Below, piece by piece: positions 1-7,451 of a DNA stretch of 64,000 nt. The DNA lies in the NCBI RefSeq assembly GCF_030412785.1, contig NZ_CP125296.1, positions 806,001 to 870,000 of the forward strand, given 5' to 3'. The position numbers and the translations under genes were made by a program. Numbering within the stretch: the stretch's first letter is position 1; the number at the start of each line of letters is the position of its first letter. The stretch comes from Paraburkholderia sabiae (GTDB taxonomy: Bacteria; Pseudomonadota; Gammaproteobacteria; Burkholderiales; Burkholderiaceae). Under the pieces are notes generated by a model. It was given only the letters and a program-made list of their open reading frames with translations. It was not told where the DNA came from and did no database searches.

Positions 1-464
1 AGTTCATGCCGTTCGCCGCCTTCGATGAACACCAGTTCGCCGTCCAGCACCCAGATTAGCTGTTGCGAGTGCAGATACGCCGACGCGGGCATCGGAATTT
101 CCGTCGACGGCGGCAAGTCGATCTCGACCAGATTCAGTGGCGACGCCGATTTCGGCGACACATGACGCCGCACGTAGCCGCTTTGCGGATCGACCCATAG
201 CGGCTGATCGGCGAGCCGCAGCAGGCGTCCGTCTTCGAGTTCCGCGAGCGCCATCAGCGCCGACATGCTCATGCCGAACGCGCCCGCGAGCTTCGCCAGC
301 AGGGACGCGGTCGGGCTGCTTTCGCCGCGCTCGACCTTGTGCACCATCGCCCGCGATACGCCGGATTTTTCTGCGAGACTGGTCAGCGACCAGCCGCGGC
401 TTTCCCGCTCGGCACGAATACGGGCGCCGATACGCAGATCCACATTGTCTATTATATTGTCCAT
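1..464 (-). CDS. XRE-family regulator with cupin domain (partial, runs off left edge)
   Basis: Probable cytoplasmic DNA-binding regulator; the first 154 residues are in the window and the frame is open to base 1. Residues about 10-65 form an XRE/Cro-type helix-turn-helix (RIGARIRAERESRGWSL, then SGVSRAMVHKVERGESSPT). A linker leads into the start of a cupin-like sensor (LIWVLDGELVFIEGGE). Such HTH-cupin proteins usually sense a small ligand and control a neighbouring gene. It is divergent from the GNAT acetyltransferase at 512, with 47 bp between start codons, so that gene is the likely target. The start ATG at 464 is followed directly by the HTH. Only the 3' end is missing. Family assignment is firm; ligand unknown. 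Confidence 0.85.
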   Translation of the reverse strand, partial: MDNIIDNVDLRIGARIRAERESRGWSLTSLAEKSGVSRAMVHKVERGESSPTASLLAKLAGAFGMSMSALMALAELEDGRLLRLADQPLWVDPQSGYVRRHVSPKSASPLNLVEIDLPPSTEIPMPASAYLHSQQLIWVLDGELVFIEGGERHE

Positions 465-485
465 TGGTTATACTATAGTGGACGA
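445..485. promoter_or_regulatory. Divergent promoter/operator region of XRE regulator and GNAT gene
   Basis: For the + strand gene, TTGTCT (445-450) and TATACT (469-474) are spaced 18 bp, a plausible sigma-70 promoter. The imperfect inverted repeat TTGTCCA (458-464) / TGGACGA (479-485) covers the regulator's start codon and the -10 element, and the 8-bp palindrome ACTATAGT lies at 472-479. This would suit autoregulation by the HTH protein. Inference from motif position only. Confidence 0.4.
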
Positions 486-511
486 ATCAGGCGCTATCAA
501 GGAGTCATCAA

Positions 512-1036
512 ATGCACATTCGCGATGCAGGTCCGGAGCACATCGAAGGTATCACGGCCATCTACAACGACGCCGTCGCGCACACCACCGCGATCTGGAA
601 CGACCAGACCGTCGATCACGCGAACCGCACCGCCTGGCTGGCCGACCGGCACAAGGCCGGCTATCCCGTGCTGGTTGCCGTCGACGAGCAGGACGCCGTG
701 CTCGGCTATGCGTCGTTCGGCGACTGGCGCGCGTTCGATGGCTACCGGCACACTGTCGAGCATTCGGTGTATGTGCGCGGCGACCAGCGCGGCAAGGGAC
801 TCGGGCGTTTGCTGATGCAGGCGCTGATCGTCCGGGCGCAGTCGATCGGCAAACACGTGATGGTGGCGGGCATCGAAGCCAATAACGCGGATTCGATCCG
901 GCTGCACGAGAAGCTCGGTTTCGAGCAGGTCGGGCTTCTGAAGGAAGTGGGCATGAAGTTCGGCACGTGGCTCGACCTGGCCTTCATGCAGCTGAAGCTC
1001 GATAACCGTTCGTCGCCTGACGCGGCGAAGGCGTGA
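512..1036 (+). CDS. GNAT N-acetyltransferase, phosphinothricin/L-amino-acid acetyltransferase type
   Basis: Cytoplasmic acetyl-CoA-dependent N-acetyltransferase of 174 residues, the usual length for the Pat/Bar/MnaT (YncA) subfamily that acetylates phosphinothricin, methionine sulfone and similar amino acids. The acetyl-CoA loop is visible at residues 89-98 (RGDQRGKGLG), and the typical C-terminal strand LHEKLGFEQVG at 131-141. The start is supported by AAGGAG 11 bp upstream. It is divergent from the XRE/cupin regulator at 464, which probably controls it. The family is clear; substrate not determinable from sequence. Confidence 0.85.
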   Translation: MHIRDAGPEHIEGITAIYNDAVAHTTAIWNDQTVDHANRTAWLADRHKAGYPVLVAVDEQDAVLGYASFGDWRAFDGYRHTVEHSVYVRGDQRGKGLGRLLMQALIVRAQSIGKHVMVAGIEANNADSIRLHEKLGFEQVGLLKEVGMKFGTWLDLAFMQLKLDNRSSPDAAKA

Positions 1037-1073
1037 CGGAAGCGTGACGATGGTGCCGCGCAGGATCGGCGGC

Positions 1074-1102
1074 CTGACGCTCGCGTCTTACGCGAGCGTC
1101 AG
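1074..1102. repeat. 13-bp perfect inverted repeat between convergent genes
   Basis: CTGACGCTCGCGT (1074-1086) is mirrored by ACGCGAGCGTCAG (1090-1102) with a 3-nt loop. It spans the last codons and stop of the minus-strand gene ending at 1088 and lies just past the stop of the GNAT gene. No T-run follows on either strand, so it may act as a bidirectional mRNA 3'-end hairpin rather than a classic intrinsic terminator. Confidence 0.6.
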
Positions 1103-1384
1103 CGTCTCGACATGGAAGCGCTCATGCGTGACTGGCGCGCTTTCCGCCGCGATGTCCTCGACCATGCGGGTGAGGCGCACCTTGTCGTCCTGGTACAGAT
1201 CGGAATTCATGCGGCCCGCGAGCAGCATCCACAGGAACAGCGCCTCGTTCGCGGCTGCCGTGAAAAACAGCCGCTCCTTCTCCTCCAGCCGCGAACGCTT
1301 TTTACTCGCGGCTTTCACATGGCCGGCAATGCGCTTTTCCATCACCAGCGTCAGCGATTCATAGTCGATGCAATCTGCGTTCAT
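1088..1384 (-). CDS. Hypothetical protein, 98 aa
   Basis: Not recognised. The upstream ATG at 1441 has no ribosome-binding site; ATG at 1384 has GGGGAC about 11 bp upstream and is preferred. The protein is mostly alpha-helical with a charged basic middle (VKAASKKRSRLEEKERL) and no signal peptide or clear membrane segment. It converges with the GNAT gene, and the two 3' ends share a long hairpin. The product is probably small and cytoplasmic. Confidence 0.55.
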   Translation of the reverse strand: MNADCIDYESLTLVMEKRIAGHVKAASKKRSRLEEKERLFFTAAANEALFLWMLLAGRMNSDLYQDDKVRLTRMVEDIAAESAPVTHERFHVETLTLA

Positions 1385-1508
1385 AGCCGTTTTCGTCCCC
1401 AATCTTGCAGTCGCCGCAATGATAGGGGCGAAAACCGTCATGGCTTGACAGTGCGTCTCACTTTGTTTCGCATGACGAGCAGAGCGAAGCGGATCGCGTG
1501 GCGCGCCC

Positions 1509-2561
1509 TCAGTGCCCGCGAAACAGGTCCTTGTTTTCCGCTGAGCGCAGCGAGACAGGGGTTTCGGCTTGCGGGCGAGGCTGTGCCGCCGCGGACGCCA
1601 TGACCATCGCTGACGTGTCCGACAGCGCTGCCACGTTCTCTCGCGGCACTGCAGCCGCTGCTACCGTTCTTGCGGGTGGCCGCGCGGTCGGCGGTGGCTC
1701 GTGAACCACACGGTCTTCCTGCCGCACGTTCGAACCTTGCGACGAACCCAGCGAAGCCAACGAAACGCCCGCCGGTGCCGGGCCAGTGCGACGCGTCTTT
1801 GGCGCAGGCGCAGACATTGGCGAGGTCACAGCCACTGACGGCGCCGCGCGTGCGCGGGTTGGCGTCGTGCTCGCGACTTCCTGAGTGATTTTCGGCGCCT
1901 GTCGCGCCAGAACAGGAGTGGCAACCGCATCGCCACGCTTGATCGGGGGCTTTGCGGCGGCGGTCGGCGGCGCGTCGATGGAGGCTCGGGCTGGCTCGGG
2001 TGACTTGTTGCTCGCAACGACGGCCACGCTGGGCGCGCTTGCCGCATGACTCAGCTTCGTACCCACCGGCGCGATGCTGCTGGCTGCGACGGGAATCTGC
2101 GGCGTATCGATCACAGGGCGGGGCGCTTGCGCCACCTCGACGGGCGGTATCGTCGGCGCGGGCGGCTCATGCCGCGCGGCAGGACGCGGCTCTTCGTGCC
2201 TGGTGAGCCGTTGCATCTCGCTCTTCATGGCTTCCCGTTGATCCAGGATCGCGAAGGTGCCGTACGCAGCCGCCAGGCCGAACAGGACGATCGCCACACC
2301 CGCGCTCAGGCTCCAGTCCGGCATGCCCATGTCGCTGACCTGCGCGATCTGTCGGGGTTTGGAGCGCACGCGCACGATCACGAGCGGACGCGTGACATCG
2401 TTCGCGCGCTTCGAAGTCTTCCTGGGCGCTTCGGACGCGGCGGGCGGCGACGACGCGTGTTCGTCGAGCGGCTGCGCGGGATCGCCTTCTGTGGGCTGGG
2501 TGCCTGGCGCTTCCGCAGACGCCTCGCTCGACGTCGCAAGACGTTTGCGAATGATGCCCAT
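1509..2561 (-). CDS. Single-pass membrane protein with long Pro/Ala-rich domain
   Basis: 350 residues from ATG 2561, chosen over 2609 because AGGGGG lies about 9 bp upstream. A low-complexity acidic N-terminus (about 75 residues) is followed by a basic patch and one hydrophobic helix (WSLSAGVAIVLFGLAAAYG, about residues 83-101). A short coiled segment (LDQREAMKSEMQRLTRHEE) and about 230 residues dominated by Pro, Ala, Thr and Arg follow. The topology would put the Pro/Ala arm in the periplasm. No catalytic domain is visible. Such designs occur in cell-envelope spacer proteins, but no family could be named; function unknown. Confidence 0.6.
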   Translation of the reverse strand: MGIIRKRLATSSEASAEAPGTQPTEGDPAQPLDEHASSPPAASEAPRKTSKRANDVTRPLVIVRVRSKPRQIAQVSDMGMPDWSLSAGVAIVLFGLAAAYGTFAILDQREAMKSEMQRLTRHEEPRPAARHEPPAPTIPPVEVAQAPRPVIDTPQIPVAASSIAPVGTKLSHAASAPSVAVVASNKSPEPARASIDAPPTAAAKPPIKRGDAVATPVLARQAPKITQEVASTTPTRARAAPSVAVTSPMSAPAPKTRRTGPAPAGVSLASLGSSQGSNVRQEDRVVHEPPPTARPPARTVAAAAVPRENVAALSDTSAMVMASAAAQPRPQAETPVSLRSAENKDLFRGH

Positions 2562-2808
2562 AGTCGATGTCCCCCTGCCGCTGGCGCGTTGCGTTCTTTT
2601 CCTTGTCACCGGCAGGAGGGCATCCTCCGGCGCATTGCACGCCGCCGCCGTTTCTTTCTACAGGCCGTGCGCGGCGGCGCGCTCAGACGCATTCTTCGGC
2701 AAGGCGGCGGGTTCGTATGTTAGTCGGGGCACAAACATCGCTTTCGACGCAATCTTGCGAGAATCGCTCTCAAAACCGCCAGCAGAAGCCACCCCAGAAA
2801 ACGCCCGC

Positions 2809-3555
2809 CTAGATAAAGCTGGCGCCGCCGTTCACGGAGATCGTCTGGCCGGTGATGAACGCATTGCCGACCACCATCAGCACGGCCTGCGCGATTTCCT
2901 CCGTTTCGCCGAGTCGTCCCACGGGCAGGCGGTCCGCGACATTGGCCGCCTTGAGCGGGCCGGCCATGTCGGTATCGATCGGGCCGGGCGCGACGGCGTT
3001 GACGGTGATGCCCTCGCGCGCGACCTTCGACGCATAGCCGCGCGTGAGACCTTCGAGGCCCGCTTTCGACGCGTTGTAGTGAATGCCGACCAGCCCCGGA
3101 CCGCGCGCAGCCGCCGACGACACATTGACGATGCGCCCCCAGCGTCGCGAGCGCATGCCCGGCAACACGGCCTGCGTGCAGAGAAACGCCGACTTCAGGT
3201 TGACGGCGAGCGTGCGGTCGAACTCGACTTCGGTGAGATGGTCGATGTCGACGAACGTGGCCGTGCCTGCATTGTTGACGAGCACATCGACGGGGCCCAG
3301 CTGTTGTTCGATTGCTTCGATCAGCGCCGTCACGTCGGCCGCCACGGAGACGTCGGCGCGCACCGCAAGCGCGCGTCCGCCTGCACGTTCGATTTCCGCG
3401 ACCACATTGGCCGCTTCGTTCTCGCTGTGCAGATAGTTGACGGCGACGGCGGCGCCCGTCGACGCGAGCGCAATCGACGTCGCGCGTCCGATTCCGCGCG
3501 AGCCGCCCGTCACGAGGGCGACGCGGTCAGTCAGGATGGGCATGAGAGCGGGCAT
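2809..3555 (-). CDS. SDR-family oxidoreductase
   Basis: NAD(P)-dependent short-chain dehydrogenase/reductase of 248 residues. Cofactor motif TGGSRGIG (16-23), NNAG (94-97), and catalytic Ser146/147, Tyr160 and Lys164 (IHYNASKAG) are all present, so it should be active. The C-terminal VNGGASFI is typical of classical SDRs of the FabG-like group. Start ATG 3555 has AGGAG 6 bp upstream; the longer frame to 3804 has no such support. It is divergent from the molybdopterin oxidoreductase at 3785. Substrate unknown. Confidence 0.88.
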   Translation of the reverse strand: MPALMPILTDRVALVTGGSRGIGRATSIALASTGAAVAVNYLHSENEAANVVAEIERAGGRALAVRADVSVAADVTALIEAIEQQLGPVDVLVNNAGTATFVDIDHLTEVEFDRTLAVNLKSAFLCTQAVLPGMRSRRWGRIVNVSSAAARGPGLVGIHYNASKAGLEGLTRGYASKVAREGITVNAVAPGPIDTDMAGPLKAANVADRLPVGRLGETEEIAQAVLMVVGNAFITGQTISVNGGASFI

Positions 3556-3573
3556 GATGAACTCCTTTCGTAT

Positions 3574-3588
3574 CGTGCGATTCGCACG
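3574..3588. promoter_or_regulatory. 15-bp palindrome upstream of SDR gene
   Basis: CGTGCGATTCGCACG is a perfect 7-bp inverted repeat around one central base. It sits just upstream of the SDR ribosome-binding site in the 229-bp divergent region with the YdeP-like gene. The size and position fit a repressor operator; no partner regulator is adjacent. Confidence 0.4.
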
Positions 3589-3784
3589 CGCGGTTGTGTT
3601 CGTCGACGGCTCGACAGCTCGATAGATCGACATCAATAAGCAGATGCTAGTCCGCTTCGCCGACGCGCACGTCCGCCGATGCAATACGCCAAACGTTCGC
3701 CGGGAGCGATTAGCGTGCCACGCCTCGAAAGAATCGCAAGGCACACCGGATGCTTGCCTCGTCTGCGTGAAATTCAGGGAGCGC

Positions 3785-6091
3785 ATGATGAGCACGGTGC
3801 ACAAGAAGACAGACGCGTATCAGCACGCAAGCGGCGGATGGGGTTCCGTCAAGGCCGTCGCGGGCGCCTTGATGCACGAAGGCGCGCCCGTCACGACGAG
3901 CCGCGTGCTGGTGCATCAGAACAAGACTGACGGCTTCATGTGCGTCAGCTGTTCGTGGGCCAAGCCGGCGCATTCGCATCCGTTCGAGTTCTGCGAGAGC
4001 GGCGCGAAGGCGACGGCGTGGGATATGACCTCGCGCCGCGTCGATCCCGAGTTCTTCGCCGGACACACGTTGAGCGAACTCGAAACGTGGCACGACCACG
4101 ATCTCGAAGAAGCGGGCCGTCTGTGCGCACCGATGCGCTGGGACGCCGCCACCGACAAATACGTCGAAACCACCTGGGAACACGCGTTCGGCGAGATCGG
4201 CCGCGAACTGCGCGCGCTCGATCCCGATTCCGTCGTGTTCTACACATCGGGACGGGCGTCGCTGGAAACGTCGTACATGTACCAGCTTTTCGCGCGCATG
4301 TACGGCACCAACAATCTGCCCGACAGTTCGAACATGTGTCACGAGAGCACGAGCGTGGGACTCACGGAGGCGATCGGCGTGGGCGTCGGCACGATCACGC
4401 TCGACGACTTCAAGGCGACCGATCTGATGTTCTTCTTCGGCCAGAACGTCGGCACCAACAGTCCGCGCATGCTGCACGATCTGCAGGAAGCGCGCGAACG
4501 CGGCGTGCCTATCATCACGTTCAATCCGTTACGCGAACCGGGGCTCGTCAGTTTCGTCAATCCGCAGTCGCCGGCGCAGATGGTCAAGCCGGGCGAAACG
4601 CAGATCAGCACGCAGTATCACCAGGTGCGAGCGGGCGGCGACTCGGCGGCGATCGCGGGCATCTGCAAGGCCGTGATCGAAGCGGATGATCAGGCGAAGG
4701 CGGAAGGGCGCGAACGCATCGTCGACGTGGCCTTCATCGACGAACATACGACGGGCTTCGACGCGTTCGCCGACTACGTCCGCGCGACCGGCTGGGAAGA
4801 GATCGAGCAGATGAGCGGGCTGCCGCGCGCCGCGCTGATCGAGGCCGCCGACGAGTACATGCGCGCGAAAGCCGTGATCGCGCACTACGGCATGGGTCTC
4901 ACGCAGCATCGGATGGGCGTGCAGAACGTGCGCATGATCGTGAATCTGCTGCTGTTGCGCGGCAATATCGGCAAGCCCGGCGCGGGACCGTCGCCGATCC
5001 GTGGACATTCGAACGTGCAGGGACAGCGCACCGTCGGCATCACCGAAAAGCCAAAGCTCGCGCCGCTCGACAAGCTCGCCGAGCAATATCGTTTCGAGCC
5101 GCCGCGCGAAACGGGCATGTCGACCGTCGATGCGTGCAAGGGCGTGATCGACGGGCGCGTGCGCGCCGTCATGCAGTTGGGCGGCAACCTCGTGCGCTCG
5201 GTGCCGGACCGTTACGCGATCGAGCCCGCGTGGCGCAAGCTGCGTCTCACGGTGAACGTGGCGACCAAGCTCAACCGGAGTCATCTCGTGCATGGCGAGG
5301 TGTCGTATCTGCTGCCGTGCCTGAGCCGTATCGAGATCGACGTGCGCGGCGGCAAGCGGCAGGCCGTCGCGATGGAGGACAGCACGGGCTGCATGCATGG
5401 CTCGCGCGGCGTCGCGCTGCCCGCCAGCGACCGGCTGCTGTCCGAACAGGCGATCGTCGCGGGCATCGCGATGGCGACACTCGATCAGTCTTCCGTCGAC
5501 TGGCAGGCGTGGAGCGACGACTATGCGCTGGTGCGCGACGCGATCGCCGAAACCTATCCGGACATCTTTCACGACTTCAACGCGCGTCTCTGGACGCCGG
5601 GCGGTTTTCATCGGCCGCTCGCCGCGCGCGAGCGGAAATGGAAGACGAAGAGCGGCAAAGCGGAATTCGCCGTGCCCGAGAGCTTGAACGAAGACCCTGA
5701 CATGCCGGAGCGCAGTTCAAGCGACCTGCGCCTCTTCACGCTACGCAGCGACAGCCAGTTCAACACGACGATCTACCGGCACGACGACCGGTTTCGCGGC
5801 ATCAGCGGCACGCGGATGGTGGTGTTGATGAACCCGGTGGACATCGCGCGTCACGGGCTCGATCCCGGTATGTCGGTTTCGCTCGAAGCGGTTTCGCCCG
5901 ATGGCGTGAAGCGGCAGGTCGATGGCTTCACGGTCGTCAGCTACGATGTGCCCGTCGGCTGCGCGGCGGGCTACTACCCGGAATGCAATCCGCTGATCCC
6001 GCTTTCGCATCACGCGAAAGAGAGCAAGGTGCCCGCGGCGAAGTCGGTTCCCGTGCGGGTGGTTCGCGAGCCGGAGATGCAGCAGGGCTGA
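3785..6091 (+). CDS. YdeP-type FdhF-like molybdopterin oxidoreductase
   Basis: 768-residue molybdopterin (bis-MGD) oxidoreductase of the YdeP branch of the formate dehydrogenase-H-like family; E. coli YdeP is about 760 residues. The N-terminal GGWGSVK, the Cys motif (C53, C56, C70 in FMCVSCSWAK...FEFCESGAKA), SNMCHESTSVG, GITEKPKLAP and the C-terminal NTTIYRHDDRFRG closely follow YdeP as I recall it. YdeP is linked to acid resistance in E. coli, but its reaction is not established. ATG 3785 or 3788 is chosen because AGGGAG precedes it; the longer frame from 3644 lacks homology. No accessory FdhD/MobA gene is adjacent. Confidence 0.88.
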   Translation: MMSTVHKKTDAYQHASGGWGSVKAVAGALMHEGAPVTTSRVLVHQNKTDGFMCVSCSWAKPAHSHPFEFCESGAKATAWDMTSRRVDPEFFAGHTLSELETWHDHDLEEAGRLCAPMRWDAATDKYVETTWEHAFGEIGRELRALDPDSVVFYTSGRASLETSYMYQLFARMYGTNNLPDSSNMCHESTSVGLTEAIGVGVGTITLDDFKATDLMFFFGQNVGTNSPRMLHDLQEARERGVPIITFNPLREPGLVSFVNPQSPAQMVKPGETQISTQYHQVRAGGDSAAIAGICKAVIEADDQAKAEGRERIVDVAFIDEHTTGFDAFADYVRATGWEEIEQMSGLPRAALIEAADEYMRAKAVIAHYGMGLTQHRMGVQNVRMIVNLLLLRGNIGKPGAGPSPIRGHSNVQGQRTVGITEKPKLAPLDKLAEQYRFEPPRETGMSTVDACKGVIDGRVRAVMQLGGNLVRSVPDRYAIEPAWRKLRLTVNVATKLNRSHLVHGEVSYLLPCLSRIEIDVRGGKRQAVAMEDSTGCMHGSRGVALPASDRLLSEQAIVAGIAMATLDQSSVDWQAWSDDYALVRDAIAETYPDIFHDFNARLWTPGGFHRPLAARERKWKTKSGKAEFAVPESLNEDPDMPERSSSDLRLFTLRSDSQFNTTIYRHDDRFRGISGTRMVVLMNPVDIARHGLDPGMSVSLEAVSPDGVKRQVDGFTVVSYDVPVGCAAGYYPECNPLIPLSHHAKESKVPAAKSVPVRVVREPEMQQG

Positions 6092-6125
6092 GCGTGAGTG
6101 CGGCAGGTATGCGTGAGTTGAGGCG

Positions 6126-6767
6126 TCACTCGTCCTGCAACTGGATGGCGGCCGCGGCCCGCACGCGCATGACCGTCTGACGCGACGTGCCGAACCGGCG
6201 CGCAACCTCACTGACGGACAGCCCTTTGCCGAGGAATCGCACGATCCGCTCCTGATCCGTGCGCGACAGCGAAGCGGGTCTGCCCGTCGGACGCCCGCTT
6301 TCGCGCGCCGATTTCAGGCTGTTCGTGCTGCGTTCGCTGCGCGCCGACGTCTCCATGCGGATGATCGCCCGAAGCGTCCTGACCGCCTGCGGCTCGGGAC
6401 GCCGCGTGAGTTCGGCGCCGCCCAGTTCGACGCAGCGCACGGAAATCCTGGCCTTCCGGCACAGCATCAAGGTCGACAGCACGTCGCGCGCATTGCAGCC
6501 GAGCGACGCGAGTTCCAGCACGACGAGCGCATCGTCGGGTGCGATGCGCCGCAGCAATCCGTTCAGTTCGACACGATCCACAGCCGGCACGAAAGGCGGA
6601 AAGTGATCGACGGCGACGCGACTGAGCACGACGGTAAAGCCGGCGCGATCGAGATCGATCAGTTCCTGTTCGGGGAACTGGCGAGTGTGCGGGTTGTTGA
6701 TGTAGAAGTAGGTCTTTTGCGCGGGAACGTCCGGCAACTGCGGCGCAATCGCTTTATTCGTAGCCAT
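6126..6767 (-). CDS. Serine-recombinase-like protein lacking catalytic residues, with C-terminal HTH
   Basis: 213 residues. Residues about 18-155 follow the resolvase/invertase fold and 170-205 form a Hin-type HTH (VSEVARRFGTSRQTVMRVR). The typical linker SARSERSTNSLKSARESG is kept. However, the active-site motif YxRVS reads YFYIN (20-24), so the nucleophilic Ser is Asn24 and the Arg two before it is Tyr. The second motif LDRLGR reads LASLGC (86-91), losing Asp and both Arg. DNA cleavage is therefore unlikely, and a DNA-binding output or structural role is inferred. It overlaps the upstream receiver-like gene by 14 nt and should be translationally coupled. It is the last gene of the CheB/kinase cluster. 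Confidence 0.8.
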   Translation of the reverse strand: MATNKAIAPQLPDVPAQKTYFYINNPHTRQFPEQELIDLDRAGFTVVLSRVAVDHFPPFVPAVDRVELNGLLRRIAPDDALVVLELASLGCNARDVLSTLMLCRKARISVRCVELGGAELTRRPEPQAVRTLRAIIRMETSARSERSTNSLKSARESGRPTGRPASLSRTDQERIVRFLGKGLSVSEVARRFGTSRQTVMRVRAAAAIQLQDE

Positions 6768-7338
6768 TGCCGAGGATTCCCTGCTGGATGATGGTTTCGA
6801 TCGAAGCGGGTTTCTCCAGCACGGCGTCGAAGCCGTCCCAGTTGTGGAGCAGCAGCGAGGGTGGAACCATCGCGATCATGCGCGTGGATGGGCTGGCCCT
6901 GAGCCGTTTGATGGCTTGCGCGTCGGCGGGAACCGGCCGGCGCTCGAAATCGGCGATGACGGCGGAAGCCGGTTCGATCGTCCGCTCGTCGTCCGACGGA
7001 TAGCGCGACATCACGGTCGCCCTGAAACCGCGCAGGCGCAGCAGCAGCGCGATCGATTCCGCGACGTGCGCATTGCCTTCCAGCACCACGACAAGCCGGT
7101 TCATGTAATGACTATAGCTGTCCGCAATCGCCGCGCTGCGCAACGCGGCTTCGCTGCTCAGCCACAGCAGCCGGGCCTCGTCATAGACGACGCGCGCCGA
7201 TTGGAGCGCCTCTTCGTCTGCATCCGGTTTGCTTGCCAGCGTCTGCAGACGCAACTGGGCCGTTTCGAGCCGCCTGAACGCTGCATCGAACTGCGCCTTT
7301 GCCTGTCCGACGGGATCGTTGCCGCTATCGTTCGCCAC
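6754..7338 (-). CDS. Receiver-like (pseudo-receiver) protein with N-terminal coiled coil
   Basis: 194 residues from a GTG at 7338, which has AAGGAGG at ideal spacing; the GTG at 7365 has none. Residues 10-75 are helical/coiled coil. Residues about 82-192 resemble a response-regulator receiver: MNRLVVVLEGNAHVAESIALLL for strand 1/helix 1, VIAD130 at the phospho-acceptor position, and LEK176P for the conserved Lys. The acidic pair before the acceptor is replaced by Glu-Gly, and the switch Thr/Ser is absent (MIAMVPP), so normal phosphorylation is doubtful. It lies between the hybrid kinase and the recombinase-like gene and overlaps the latter by 14 nt. Confidence 0.75.
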   Translation of the reverse strand: MANDSGNDPVGQAKAQFDAAFRRLETAQLRLQTLASKPDADEEALQSARVVYDEARLLWLSSEAALRSAAIADSYSHYMNRLVVVLEGNAHVAESIALLLRLRGFRATVMSRYPSDDERTIEPASAVIADFERRPVPADAQAIKRLRASPSTRMIAMVPPSLLLHNWDGFDAVLEKPASIETIIQQGILGNGYE

Positions 7339-7365
7339 CGCTTGCCTCCTTGACTCTCCTTGCAC

Positions 7366-7393
7366 GGCTGCCCGCGATTCAGCACGGGCAGCC
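7366..7393. repeat. 9-bp perfect stem-loop between kinase and receiver-like genes
   Basis: GGCTGCCCG (7366-7374) and CGGGCAGCC (7385-7393) are perfect inverted repeats around a 10-nt loop, about 20 bp upstream of the AAGGAGG of the receiver-like gene. No T-run follows. It could be an mRNA processing or stability element, an attenuator, or a binding site for the recombinase-like protein encoded downstream. Confidence 0.55.
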
Positions 7394-7451
7394 GGATACG
7401 TCGTCGATTGCAGAGAACACGACCGTCGCGGCGATATCGTTCGCGTGGTCG

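Noticed and set aside
6126..6767. Resolvase-like gene as sign of a transposon or integron
   Set aside because: No terminal inverted repeats, transposase or att-like duplication were seen around it, catalytic residues are missing, and it is coupled to a signalling gene.
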